Below are positions 43,007-51,381 of a stretch of 64,000 bases of DNA, in pieces. The stretch lies in the NCBI RefSeq assembly GCF_026342355.1, contig NZ_JAPEMV010000005.1, positions 496,001 through 560,000 of the forward strand, written 5' to 3'. Within the stretch, counting starts at the first letter, position 1. Every line of letters begins with the position of its first letter. This DNA is from Streptomyces sp. NBC_00249 (lineage in GTDB: Bacteria; Actinomycetota; Actinomycetes; Streptomycetales; Streptomycetaceae). The notes under the pieces are model-generated. The model did no database searches. It had not been told where the DNA came from and worked only from the letters and a program-made list of their open reading frames with translations. Made by a program: the position numbers and the translations under genes.

Positions 43007-43854
43007 GCTCCGTCACCACGACCAAGCCCGCCGACGCCGTCACCGCCCCGGCCGGGCGGACCGAGGCCCCCGGCGAGGGCCGGATCGGCCTGCGGGCCAA
43101 CCTGCGGCACATCGGCGCGCTGGTGCGCCGCAACGCCCTGCAGATCAAGCAGGACCCGGAGTCGATGTTCGACGTCCTGTTCATGCCGATCATCTTCACG
43201 CTGCTGTTCGTGTTCGTCTTCGGCGGCGCGATCTCCGGCAAGGGCAACCAGGGCGACTACGTCAACTACGTGGTCCCCGGCCTGATGGCCATGATGGGCA
43301 TGAACATCGCGATGGGCGTCGGCACCGGCGTCAACGACGACTTCAAGAAGGGCGTGATGGACCGCTTCCGGTCCATGCCGATCGCCCGGTCCTCGGTCCT
43401 CGTCGCCAAGATCGTCGTCGAGCTCGGCCGGATGATGGTCGCCATCACCATCCTGCTCGGCATGGGCTTCATCCTCGGCCTGTCGATCAAGTCGTCGGTG
43501 GTGGACCTGTTCCTGGCCATCGGGCTGTCGGCGGTCTTCGGCGCCTCGCTGATGTGGATCTTCATCCTGCTGGGTCTCACCCTGAAGACCGCCCAGGCGG
43601 TGCAGGGCATGGCGATGATCGTCCTGATGCCGCTGCAGTTCGGCAGCTCGATCTTCGCCCCGCCGACGACGATGCCCGGCTGGCTGCAGAGCTTCACCGA
43701 CGTCAACCCGCTGTCCAACCTGGCCGACGCGGCGCGCGGCCTGATCAACGGCACGCCGCTCGGCAACTCGGTGTGGATCACCCTGGCCTGGTCGGTCGCC
43801 ATCACGGCGGTCACCATGCCGATCGCGGTCCGCAAGTTCCGCCAGAAGACCTGA
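43003..43854 (+). CDS. ABC-2 type exporter permease, DrrB type
   Basis: Membrane partner of the preceding ATPase, 283 residues, six spans. After a Thr/Ala-rich N-terminus come RNALQIKQDPESMFDVLFMPIIFTLLFVFVFGG, GDYVNYVVPGLMAMMG, NDDFKKGVMDRFRSMPIARSSVLVAKI (ABC-2 motif), ALMWIF-like and FAPPTTMPGWLQSFTDVNPLSNLADAARGLING (DrrB signature near the C-terminus). Start and stop overlap with the ATPase gene ensure stoichiometric synthesis. The exported compound is unknown. Confidence 0.88.
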   Translation: MSSVTTTKPADAVTAPAGRTEAPGEGRIGLRANLRHIGALVRRNALQIKQDPESMFDVLFMPIIFTLLFVFVFGGAISGKGNQGDYVNYVVPGLMAMMGMNIAMGVGTGVNDDFKKGVMDRFRSMPIARSSVLVAKIVVELGRMMVAITILLGMGFILGLSIKSSVVDLFLAIGLSAVFGASLMWIFILLGLTLKTAQAVQGMAMIVLMPLQFGSSIFAPPTTMPGWLQSFTDVNPLSNLADAARGLINGTPLGNSVWITLAWSVAITAVTMPIAVRKFRQKT

Positions 43855-43867
43855 TCCGCGTCCGGCC

Positions 43868-43897
43868 GGTCCGTCCGGATCGCGTCCCGGACGGACC
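43868..43897. terminator. Bidirectional hairpin between exporter operon and AfsR-like gene
   Basis: GGTCCGTCCGG (43868-43878) pairs perfectly with CCGGACGGACC (43887-43897), between two convergent stops (43854 and 43919). Confidence 0.65.
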
Positions 43898-43918
43898 CGC
43901 ACGGGGGACGGAGCCGGA

Positions 43919-46900
43919 TCAGAAGAGGGCGGTGGCCTCCTCCAGGGTGAGGCCGCCGCCTTCGGCGTACGCCGCCTCGTACGCGGCGTCGCCCAGTGCC
44001 GCCCGCGCCAGCTCCTCGGCGCGGGCGCTGTCCTCGCGTTCGGTGCTGACCCGGAAGTGCCCCGGGGGCAGGTGGGCGCGGTAGGCGCCGAGCAGCCGGG
44101 CGGCGTCGCGGCTGCGCTGCCGGCCGCCGAGGGAGGCCAGGGCAAGGCTCGCGGTCATCAGGTAGACCGCCGGTATCTGCGGGGCCATCATCCGCGCCAT
44201 GGGGTCCTCGACGACCCGCAGGGCCTGGCGCAGCCGCTCCAGGGCCTCCTCGTGGCAGCCTTCCTGGTTGTCCAGCCAGGCCATCGTGCCCAGCAGGAAG
44301 CCGTCGAAGATGGCGAAGGCGCCGAAGGCGAACTCGTCGCGCAGGAGCTGGAGCTGCGCGCGGGCCTCGGTGATCCGGCCGGTGCGGCCGAGGACGCCCG
44401 CGAGGAACATCCGGGCGGCGGGCATGGCCTCGTTGCTGAACCGTTGGACCGTGCCGGTGATCTCGGTGAGGATCTCCTCGGCCTCCTCGTTCCGGCCGGC
44501 CTCGGCGAGGGTTCCGGCCATCCGCACGCGCAGGACCGCCACCTGGGCCTTCGCGCCGAGGCGTTCGGCGTAGGAGATGGCCTCGCGGTAGTCCTGGGTG
44601 GCGAGGTCGTACTCGCCGCACTTCTCCCGGGCCTCTGCGCGGGCGGAGATCGCCTCGGCGCAGCCCCAGGTGTCGCCGAGTTCGCGGAAGAGGGCCAGGC
44701 TCTCCTCGGCGTCGCGGGAGGCGTCGCCCGCCCAGTCGGCGCGGTTGGCGAGGATGTTGGCGCGCAGCTGGAGCGCGGAGGCCAGTTCCCAGCGGTAGCC
44801 GAGGGTGCGGGAGGTGTCGACGGTGGCGTCGACGACACGCTGGAGCAGCCCGGTGTCGCCCGCGATCATGACGGCGTAGATCCACAGGAAGGCCGGCGTC
44901 CGGCAGGTCTGCGGGAGCCCCGGCCGGTAGGTGGCGAGGACCCCGTCGACCAGGGCGCGGACCTCCGGGGAGTCCCAGGTGGCGTTGGTCTGGTCCCGGG
45001 AGGCCAGCTGGACCAGGTGGAGGGCGCGCCAGGCCTCGGTGCGGACCTCGCCGGAGTAGGGCGGGGGTGAGTCGACGAGCTGCGTGTACACGGGCTGCGC
45101 GGGGGTCACGGGCGGCAGGAAGGGGTTGGGGCCGAGGGCGGCGGCCGCGTCGGTCCAGTGCCGGGACTCGGCGCGCTGGTCGTGCATGTGCCAGTACCAG
45201 CCCAGGGAATGGACGAGGCAGAGCACCTCGTCGGTGTCGCGGGTGGCGACGGCGCGGCGCAGGGCCGTACGGAGGTTCTCGTACTCGGTGGCGATCCGGT
45301 CGGCGGCCTGCCGCTGGCCGTGGCCGCGGAGCAGGGGCTCGCTGGTACGGGCGAGTTCGCGGTAGTGGACGAGGTGGCGGCGCGCGGTGTCCTCCAGGGC
45401 GCCGTCGGCCGCGTTGAGGCGTTCGGCGGCGTACTCGCCGACCGTCTCCAGGAGCCGGTAGCGCATGCCGTCGGGGCCGCCCGGCTCGGCGACGACGAGG
45501 GACTTGTCGACGAGGGAGCCGAGGACGTCGGCGACGTCGAGGGAGCCGTGCGCGCAGACGGCTTCGGCGGCGGCGAGGTCGCAGCCGCCGGCGAAGACCG
45601 ACAGGCGGGCGAGGACGGCCCGTTCGGGTGCGTCGAGGAGGTCCCAGGACCAGTCGACGACGGCGCGCAGGGTCTTCTGGCGGGGCAGGAGCGTGCGGGC
45701 GCCACTGGTCAGGAGGCGGAAGCGGTCGTCGAGGCGGTCGGCGATCTGGCGCGGGGTGAGCAGCCGCAGCCGGGCGGCGGCCAGTTCGATGGCCAGCGGC
45801 AGACCGTCCAGGCGGCGGCAGATCTCGGCGGCGGCGGCCGGGTCGTCGGCGACGGAGAACCCGGGGCGGGCGGCGGCCCCTCGCTCACCGAGGAGCCGCA
45901 GCGCGACGGGGTCGGGCAGCGGCTCCACGGGCCGCAGCAACTCCCCCGGGACGCCGAGGGGTTCACGGCTGGTGGCCAGGATCCGCACGCCCGGGCAGTG
46001 CGTGAGGACGTGTTCGGCGAGGGTGGCGGCGGCGTCGACGACGTGCTCGCAGTTGTCCAGGAGCAGCAGCAGCCGGCGGCGGGAGCAGTGCTCGGCGAGC
46101 CGGGCCAGCGGGTCGTCCCCGCCCGCCCCCGTGAGCGCCCGCAGCTCCTCGGCGGCGGCGCCGCGCAGCTTGGTCTCACGGGCGCCGAGGGCGGCGAGGA
46201 CGGCCTCGGCGACGTCCTCCGGATCGTCCACGGGCGCCAGCTCGACGATCCACACCCCGTCGGGCCAGTCGCCTGCGGCGTGCGTTTCGGCGGCCTCCTG
46301 CGACAGCCGCGTCTTCCCGGCCCCGCCGGGCCCGAGCAGGGTGACGAGCCGCGCCCGCGCGAGATCCTCCCCGATGACCCGGATGTCCTCCTCCCGCCCG
46401 ACGAAGGTCGTCAACCGCGCCCGGAGGTTCCCCGGCCCGGGGGCGGCGGACACCGGCTGCCCGTGCCCGGCGACCGCCCCGTGCCCCGGCCCGGCCGCGG
46501 CCGGGTGACCCGGCTCGGCGGCACCCGCGTGCCCGGCTGCCACGGGCCCCGGATGCCCCGGGTCCGGGTGACCCGGACCGGCGGCGCCCGGAAGGTGGGG
46601 GCCGCCGACGGGCAGGCGCTCCGGCCCGGCGGGAGCCTGCCGGTCGGGGGCCGGGTAGCCGGGGGCCGCGGGGAACCCGTGGCCCGGGACGGCCGGGGCC
46701 TGGTGGGCCGGGACGGGTGGCGTGGTCGGGGTCGGGGTGAGGAGGGTGGTGTGGAGGGTGCGGAGGGTTGGGCCCGGGTCGGTGCCCAGGCGGGTCGCGA
46801 GGTCGCGGCGGACCTCCTCGTAAGCGGCCAGCGCCTCCGCGGGGCGGCCCACCGCACGCAGGGCTTCGATGCGCAGCGCCTGGAGGGGCTCGTCCAGGGG

Positions 46901-47440
46901 CTGCCGGGCGCAGAGCGCGGTCAGTTCGGGGAGCGCCGACTCCGCCTCGCCCAGGGCGAGCGCCGCGCCGAGCCGGCCCCGGCGCGCGTCCATCCGTACG
47001 GCCTCCCAGCGCGCGGACTCGGCCGTCGCGTCGGGGAGGGAGGCCAGCGCCGGGCCCCGCCACAGGGAGAGGGCCTCGTCGTACAGGGCTGCCGCCCCGG
47101 CGGGGTCGGGGGTGGCCGCCGCCGTCCGCACGAGGCGTTCGAAGCGGTACACGTCGACGTCCTCGCGCCGCGCCTCCAGGAGGTAGCCGCCCTCGACGGA
47201 GCGTACGGCCGCGCGCCCCAGCGTCCGCCGCAGGCGCCCCACGAGCGCCTGGAGCGCGGCCGCGGCGTCGCCCGGCGGGTCGGCGTCCCACACCTCGGCG
47301 ACGAGCAGCGCGACGGGCACGGCCCGGCCGGGCCGCAGCGCGAGGGCGGTCAGCAGCGCCCGCAGGCGCGCGCCGCCGACGGCGACGGGGTTCCCGTCGT
47401 CGTGGAGGGCCTGGGCGGTGCCGAGAATCGCGTAGCGCAC
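43919..47440 (-). CDS. AfsR/SARP-type transcriptional regulator with ATPase and TPR domains
   Basis: A large regulator, 1173 residues. Domains: an OmpR-like winged helix (~1-90, AVGGARLRALLTALALRPGRAVPVALLVAEVW), bacterial transcriptional activation domain (~95-240), a Pro/Gly/His-rich linker with GHP-type repeats (~240-335), a STAND/NB-ARC-type ATPase (P-loop GPGGAGKT at 370-377; LLLLDNCEHVVDA Walker B; TSREPLGVPGE), and C-terminal helical TPR-like repeats (GDTWGCAEAISARAEAREKCGEYDLATQDYREAISYAERLG). The GTG at 47440 places the winged helix at the N-terminus. Homologues such as AfsR govern secondary metabolism; no biosynthetic cluster is adjacent, so the regulon is unknown. Confidence 0.92.
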   Translation of the reverse strand: MRYAILGTAQALHDDGNPVAVGGARLRALLTALALRPGRAVPVALLVAEVWDADPPGDAAAALQALVGRLRRTLGRAAVRSVEGGYLLEARREDVDVYRFERLVRTAAATPDPAGAAALYDEALSLWRGPALASLPDATAESARWEAVRMDARRGRLGAALALGEAESALPELTALCARQPLDEPLQALRIEALRAVGRPAEALAAYEEVRRDLATRLGTDPGPTLRTLHTTLLTPTPTTPPVPAHQAPAVPGHGFPAAPGYPAPDRQAPAGPERLPVGGPHLPGAAGPGHPDPGHPGPVAAGHAGAAEPGHPAAAGPGHGAVAGHGQPVSAAPGPGNLRARLTTFVGREEDIRVIGEDLARARLVTLLGPGGAGKTRLSQEAAETHAAGDWPDGVWIVELAPVDDPEDVAEAVLAALGARETKLRGAAAEELRALTGAGGDDPLARLAEHCSRRRLLLLLDNCEHVVDAAATLAEHVLTHCPGVRILATSREPLGVPGELLRPVEPLPDPVALRLLGERGAAARPGFSVADDPAAAAEICRRLDGLPLAIELAAARLRLLTPRQIADRLDDRFRLLTSGARTLLPRQKTLRAVVDWSWDLLDAPERAVLARLSVFAGGCDLAAAEAVCAHGSLDVADVLGSLVDKSLVVAEPGGPDGMRYRLLETVGEYAAERLNAADGALEDTARRHLVHYRELARTSEPLLRGHGQRQAADRIATEYENLRTALRRAVATRDTDEVLCLVHSLGWYWHMHDQRAESRHWTDAAAALGPNPFLPPVTPAQPVYTQLVDSPPPYSGEVRTEAWRALHLVQLASRDQTNATWDSPEVRALVDGVLATYRPGLPQTCRTPAFLWIYAVMIAGDTGLLQRVVDATVDTSRTLGYRWELASALQLRANILANRADWAGDASRDAEESLALFRELGDTWGCAEAISARAEAREKCGEYDLATQDYREAISYAERLGAKAQVAVLRVRMAGTLAEAGRNEEAEEILTEITGTVQRFSNEAMPAARMFLAGVLGRTGRITEARAQLQLLRDEFAFGAFAIFDGFLLGTMAWLDNQEGCHEEALERLRQALRVVEDPMARMMAPQIPAVYLMTASLALASLGGRQRSRDAARLLGAYRAHLPPGHFRVSTEREDSARAEELARAALGDAAYEAAYAEGGGLTLEEATALF

Positions 47441-47513
47441 CGGCCCATTGTCCCCGTACGGGGAACCGGCCCCGGACCCCCGCCCGCCGGGGCCCCGGGA
47501 TAGGTTTCGCCGC

Positions 47514-48314
47514 ATGGGTCACCAGGGCAGCCGCGGCGAGCGGCAGATCAGTTCCGTATTCCTCGGCATCGTCGCCGTCATGGCCGTCACCGGCTGGGCG
47601 GTGTGGACGGGGTACGCGACGAGCACCGGTCTCGCGGTGTTCCTGTTCGTGACGGCGGCCTGGATCGTGTCCCTGTGCCTGCACGAGTACGCGCACGCCC
47701 GGACCGCCCTGCACGGCGGGGACATCTCGGTCGGCGCGAAGGGCTACCTGACGCTGAACCCGCTGAAGTACACGCACGCACTGCTCAGCATCGTGCTGCC
47801 GGTGGTGTTCGTGATCCTGGGCGGGCTGGGTCTGCCCGGCGGGGCCGTGTACATCGAGCGCGACCGGATCCAGGGCCGCTGGAAGCACAGTCTGGTCTCG
47901 GCGGCGGGGCCGCTGACGAACGTGGCCTTCGCGATCGTGTGCACGGCGCCGTTCTGGCTGGACGCCCTGGACGGGGTGCCCATGGCGTTCCGTTTCGCGC
48001 TGGCGTTCCTGGCGCTGCTCCAGGTGTCGGCGGCGATCCTGAACTTCCTGCCGGTGCCGGGCCTGGACGGCTACGGGGTGATCGAGCCGTGGCTCTCGCA
48101 CCGGGCGCGCCGGGAGCTGGCGCCGCTGGCCCCGTTCGCGCTGATCGGCGTGTTCGCGCTGCTGTGGATCCCGGAGGTCAACGCGTTCTTCTTCGACGTG
48201 GTCAGCGGAGTGCTGAGCTCGCTGGGCGTGTCGGACCTGGAGACGTACTGCGGCCGCGACCTGTACCGCTTCTGGCAGGACACGGACGGCTACTGCGTCG
48301 TCGAGCAGGGCTAG
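47514..48314 (+). CDS. Site-2 protease-like intramembrane metalloprotease (M50)
   Basis: 266 residues, about six membrane spans. Zinc motif LCLHEYAHARTAL (HExxH) in the second span, and the downstream third ligand region NFLPVPGLDGYGV (NxxPxPxLDG). The central AAGPLTNVAFAI segment is typical of the family. It lacks a PDZ domain and is short, like the minimal S2P-type proteins. Such enzymes cut membrane-bound anti-sigma factors or other transmembrane regulators. The divergent AfsR-like gene starts 73 bases away. The C-terminal ~60 residues (YCGRDLYRFWQDTDGYCVVEQG) are unusual and hold two Cys. Confidence 0.88.
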   Translation: MGHQGSRGERQISSVFLGIVAVMAVTGWAVWTGYATSTGLAVFLFVTAAWIVSLCLHEYAHARTALHGGDISVGAKGYLTLNPLKYTHALLSIVLPVVFVILGGLGLPGGAVYIERDRIQGRWKHSLVSAAGPLTNVAFAIVCTAPFWLDALDGVPMAFRFALAFLALLQVSAAILNFLPVPGLDGYGVIEPWLSHRARRELAPLAPFALIGVFALLWIPEVNAFFFDVVSGVLSSLGVSDLETYCGRDLYRFWQDTDGYCVVEQG

Positions 48315-48321
48315 CCCGCCG

Positions 48322-48495
48322 TCAGGCCTGCTTCTCGGCCTTCGCCTTGCGGATGTAGTACCAGGCCATGTTGGACGTCAGGCCGGCGAGCAGCACCCAC
48401 ACGATCCCGAGGAAGCTCCCCTCGACGAAGGCGATCACGGCCGCGGCCACGGCGAGGGCGCAGACGACAACGGCGAAGACGGCAAGGCGGGGCAT
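48322..48495 (-). CDS. 57-residue membrane protein
   Basis: A short gene found from its signals. The ATG at 48495 follows GAGGAG. It encodes two hydrophobic segments (LAVFAVVVCALAVAAAVIAFV and FLGIVWVLLAGLTSNMAWYY) and a Lys-rich tail (IRKAKAEKQA), and stops at 48322, 8 bases from the stop of the convergent protease gene. Topology: a helical hairpin with both ends inside. Such proteins are conserved in Streptomyces but uncharacterised; it may modulate the neighbouring protease, though only proximity suggests this. Confidence 0.75.
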   Translation of the reverse strand: MPRLAVFAVVVCALAVAAAVIAFVEGSFLGIVWVLLAGLTSNMAWYYIRKAKAEKQA

Positions 48496-48550
48496 CCGGA
48501 ACAGCTCCTCGGGAACACAAGACGGGTCGAGCCCCTCCAGTGTCCCCCAT

Positions 48551-48592
48551 GCCCCTGCCGCCCCGGCACGGACGTGCCGGGGCGGCAGGGGC
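48551..48592. terminator. Perfect 20-base-pair hairpin after npdG
   Basis: GCCCCTGCCGCCCCGGCACG (48551-48570) and its exact complement (48573-48592) with a two-base loop lie 8 bases beyond the npdG stop. One of the strongest stems in the window; it insulates npdG from the downstream small membrane gene. Confidence 0.75.
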
Positions 48593-48600
48593 GGGGCCGG

Positions 48601-49305
48601 TCAGACGTCGGTGAGGCGCAGGCCGGCGTGGGCCTTGTAGCGGCGGTTGGTGGAGATCAGGTTGGCGACCATGGCCTCGACCTGGTGGGCGTTGCGCAGC
48701 CGGCCCGAGAAGACGCCGCGCATGCCGGGGATGCGGGCCGCGAGGGCCTGGACCAGGTCGGTGTCGGCGCGGGACTCGCCGAGGACCATGACGTCGGTGT
48801 CGATCTCCTCCACCGACTCGTCCTGGAGCAGGACCGCCGAGAGGTGGTGGAAGGCGGCGGTGACGCGGGAGTCGGGGAGCAGGGCGGCGGCCTGCTGGGC
48901 GGCGCTGCCCTCCTCGACCTGGAGGGCGTAGGCGCCCTGCTTGTCGAAGCCCAGCGGGTTGACGCAGTCCACGACGAGCTTGCCCGCGAGGTCCTCGCGG
49001 AGCGCTTCGAGGGTCTTGGCGTGGCCCTCCCACGGCACGGCGATGATGACGATGTCGCTGCGGCGCGCGCATTCGGCGTTGTCCGCGCCCTCCACGCCGA
49101 GCCCCAGTTCCTCGGCCGCGGTGCGCGCGCGGTCGGCGGCGCGGGAGCCGATGATCACCTTCTGGCCGGCCCGGGCGAGCCGGTAGGCGAGGCCGCGGCC
49201 CTGGTCCCCGGTGCCGCCGAGGACGCCGACGACGAGGCCGGAGACGTCGGGCAGGTCCCAGGGGTCCTTGGCCGGGGGCTTCTGCGTGCTGTCTGAGGAA
49301 GTCAT
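48601..49305 (-). CDS. npdG: NADPH-dependent F420 reductase (F420H2:NADP+ oxidoreductase)
   Basis: Transfers hydride between NADPH and coenzyme F420, feeding F420-dependent reductases. 234 residues. Rossmann motif VVGVLGGTGDQGRGLAYRLARAGQKVIIGSR, then ADNAECARRSDIVIIAVPWEGH, VVDCVNPLGFD, FHHLSAVLL and a C-terminal helical part RLRNAHQVEAMVANLISTNRRYKAHAGLRLTDV, all typical of this enzyme. An extra ~25-residue hydrophilic N-terminus precedes the Rossmann fold. The ATG at 49305 is the only good start. Intracellular, single gene. Confidence 0.92.
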   Translation of the reverse strand: MTSSDSTQKPPAKDPWDLPDVSGLVVGVLGGTGDQGRGLAYRLARAGQKVIIGSRAADRARTAAEELGLGVEGADNAECARRSDIVIIAVPWEGHAKTLEALREDLAGKLVVDCVNPLGFDKQGAYALQVEEGSAAQQAAALLPDSRVTAAFHHLSAVLLQDESVEEIDTDVMVLGESRADTDLVQALAARIPGMRGVFSGRLRNAHQVEAMVANLISTNRRYKAHAGLRLTDV

Positions 49306-49423
49306 GGGGGCGAGGGTACTGCCGAGTAGGCCAAGGTCGAAGGGGTGGGCACGCGGGGACCGGCCGGGGCCCGGGCGCGGCGATGCGCGCTCCCGGGGGC
49401 CACGGATGGTGCAGGATGCCGAC

Positions 49424-50029
49424 ATGGATGCCGTGAGGGTCGCTCTGCTGCGGGAGGTGCTCGCCGGTACGCAGTGGCCGGGCGACGCCCGGCGCTTCGC
49501 CGGGGCGCTGCGGCGCTCGGTGATGCCGGCCGGGGGCAGTCTGCTGCTGGTGGGGACGGAGCAGTACGAGCCCTGGCACATGGCGGCGCACCTGGTGGAC
49601 GAGGCCGCCTGGTCGGGTCTGCCGGAGCTGGCGCCGACCCTGGTACGCCACCACGTGCGGCCGGGTGAGCCGCCGCACCTGTCGGTCGGGCTGAGCCGGC
49701 TGGAGGCGGCCCGGCGCGGGCACACGCTGCTGGTGGTGGCTCCGGAGCGGCCCGGCGAGGGCCTGCTGGAGCGGGTGCACGACGCCCGGCGGGCGGGGGC
49801 CACCGTACTGTCGCTGGACGGCGGGGACCCGGATCTGGGGACGCTCGCGCACGACGCACTGTCGGTGCCGCGGGGCGCCGCCGAGCTGGACCTGGACACG
49901 GTGCAGCACCTGGTCAGCGCGGCGGCCGGGGAGAACGGCCTGCCGGTGCAGCGCGGGCCTCGGCGGCTGCGGGACCGGCTGGCACGGCTGGCCGACCAGC
50001 TGACCGCGCCACCACCCAGCCGCTGGTGA
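49424..50029 (+). CDS. Hypothetical protein of unknown family
   Basis: 201 residues, soluble. Start ATG 49424 chosen for the AGGA 8 bases upstream; ATG 49406 is an alternative. Visible features: LLREVLAGTQWPGDARRFAGALRRSVMPAGGSLLLVGTEQYEPWHMAAHL, then HTLLVVAPERPGEGLLERVHDARRAGATVLSLDGGDPDLGTLAHDALSVP, which resembles the closing strand-helix-strand of sugar-isomerase (SIS-like) folds, and an Arg-rich C-terminal helix. The resemblance is weak. Between npdG (divergent) and a small convergent gene; no functional context. Confidence 0.7.
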   Translation: MDAVRVALLREVLAGTQWPGDARRFAGALRRSVMPAGGSLLLVGTEQYEPWHMAAHLVDEAAWSGLPELAPTLVRHHVRPGEPPHLSVGLSRLEAARRGHTLLVVAPERPGEGLLERVHDARRAGATVLSLDGGDPDLGTLAHDALSVPRGAAELDLDTVQHLVSAAAGENGLPVQRGPRRLRDRLARLADQLTAPPPSRW

Positions 50030-50051
50030 GGGCCCTGCCGCGGGGGCGGGC

Positions 50052-50303
50052 TCAGGTGGCGGTGCCGGCCGTGCCCTCGCCTTCCTCCTCCTCGCGGGTC
50101 TTGTCGTTCCACTTGGGGTCGTTCTGCCACTCGAGGTTGCGTTCCTGCGCCGCCTCCATGGCGCGGCCGGCCTCCTCGGGCGTCTCGTAAGGGCCGAAAC
50201 GGTCCTTGGCGGGGCACTCGGGTCCCTCTTCGACCTTCTTGTGGACCAGGCAGTAGTACCACTCGCCCGCTTTGCCCACCTGGCGCTTCTTGAACAGGGC
50301 CAT
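50052..50303 (-). CDS. Small conserved actinobacterial hypothetical protein
   Basis: 83 residues, soluble and charged: MALFKKRQVGKAGEWYYCLVHKKVEEGPECPAKDRFGPYETPEEAGRAMEAAQERN is split here as a basic start, an aromatic core (EWYYCLVHKK), GPYETPEEAGRAM and an acidic Glu-rich tail. Two Cys (YYCL, PECPAKD) might bind metal. GAGAGGAG precedes the ATG at 50303. Its start faces the map gene across 82 bases, which must hold both promoters. Function unknown. Confidence 0.78.
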   Translation of the reverse strand: MALFKKRQVGKAGEWYYCLVHKKVEEGPECPAKDRFGPYETPEEAGRAMEAAQERNLEWQNDPKWNDKTREEEEGEGTAGTAT

Positions 50304-50385
50304 CGTCGTCAGGCTCCTCTCGATGCCGCTCTCCGGCTCTCTCTGCCGCCATGCTGCCCCATCCCCGCTGGATACACTCGCTTGC

Positions 50386-51243
50386 ATGTCCGGCCAGTCG
50401 CTGCTCGTACCAGGCGAGCTCTCTCCCGCCCGTTCCGTTCCCGGAAACATCCGCCGCCCCGAGTACGTGGGCAAGCCCGCGCCCACCCCGTACACCGGTC
50501 CGGAGGTGCAGTCGGCCGAAACCATCGAGGCCATGCGCATCGCCGGCCGGATCGCCGCCCAGGCGATGGAGGAGGCCGCCAAGCACATCGCTCCGGGGGT
50601 GACCACCGACGAGCTGGACCGGGTCGCGCACGCGTACATGTGCGACCACGGCGCCTATCCCTCGACGCTGGGCTACCGGGGCTTCCCCAAGTCCCTGTGT
50701 TCCTCGGTCAACGAGGTCATCTGCCACGGGATCCCCGACTCGACCGTCCTGCGCGACGGCGACATCGTGAACCTCGACGTGACCGCGTACATCGGCGGGG
50801 TGCACGGCGACAACAACGCCACCTACCTGTGCGGCGAGGTCGACGAGGAGTCGCGGCTGCTGGTGGAGCGCACCCGCGAGGCCCTGAACCGGGCCGTCAA
50901 GGCCGTGAAGCCGGGCCGTCAGATCAACATCATCGGCCGGGTCATCGAGTCGTACGCGAAGCGCTTCGGCTACGGCGTGGTCCGGGACTTCACCGGGCAC
51001 GGCATCAACTCGTCCTTCCACTCCGGCCTGATCGTCCCGCACTACGACAGCCCGCACGCCACGACCGTGATCGAGCCCGGCATGACCTTCACCATCGAGC
51101 CGATGCTGACGCTGGGCACCCACGAGTACGACATGTGGGAGGACGGCTGGACGGTCGTCACGAAGGACCGCAAGCGCACCGCGCAGTTCGAGCACACCCT
51201 CGTGGTGACCGACACCGGGGCGGAGATCCTGACCCTGCCCTAG
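50386..51243 (+). CDS. map: Type I methionine aminopeptidase
   Basis: Removes the N-terminal methionine from nascent proteins. 285 residues. Pita-bread fold with the five metal ligands recognisable in GDIVNLDVTAYIGGVHGDNNATY (two Asp), RDFTGHGINSSFH (His), FTIEPMLTLG (Glu) and AQFEHTLVVT (Glu), and the substrate-side His in NEVICHGIPD. An N-terminal extension of ~40 residues (PARSVPGNIRRPEYVGKPAPTPY) contains the PxxP/RPxY motif of actinobacterial MetAP1 enzymes. ATG 50386; no strong ribosome-binding site. Streptomyces usually have more than one map gene. Confidence 0.94.
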   Translation: MSGQSLLVPGELSPARSVPGNIRRPEYVGKPAPTPYTGPEVQSAETIEAMRIAGRIAAQAMEEAAKHIAPGVTTDELDRVAHAYMCDHGAYPSTLGYRGFPKSLCSSVNEVICHGIPDSTVLRDGDIVNLDVTAYIGGVHGDNNATYLCGEVDEESRLLVERTREALNRAVKAVKPGRQINIIGRVIESYAKRFGYGVVRDFTGHGINSSFHSGLIVPHYDSPHATTVIEPGMTFTIEPMLTLGTHEYDMWEDGWTVVTKDRKRTAQFEHTLVVTDTGAEILTLP

Positions 51244-51298
51244 TGCGCGGGCCCCGCGGGGCGGCTTCATTTTTTACCGACAAGGCGTCGGGAACACA

Positions 51299-51317
51299 TT
51301 GACTTAGGCAAACCTAA
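51299..51317. promoter_or_regulatory. Iron box upstream of heme oxygenase
   Basis: The 19 bases ending ACCTAA match the Streptomyces DmdR/IdeR iron-box consensus (TTAGGTTAGGCTAACCTAA) at 15 positions by my alignment and contain the palindrome ACTTAGG-CAAA-CCTAAGT (51302-51319). It begins with TTGACT, a good -35, so a bound repressor would block RNA polymerase under iron-replete conditions. Confidence 0.75.
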
Positions 51318-51381
51318 GTAGGAAGATCGGGCGTGGGTGGCGATGCCGCCACGCCCGATTCCTCTTCTACGGAGGTCCGTC

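Noticed and set aside
41029..47440. Antibiotic biosynthetic cluster around the Drr-type exporter and AfsR-like gene
   Set aside because: No polyketide, peptide-synthetase, terpene or tailoring genes are present; the neighbours are panB, a protease and housekeeping genes.
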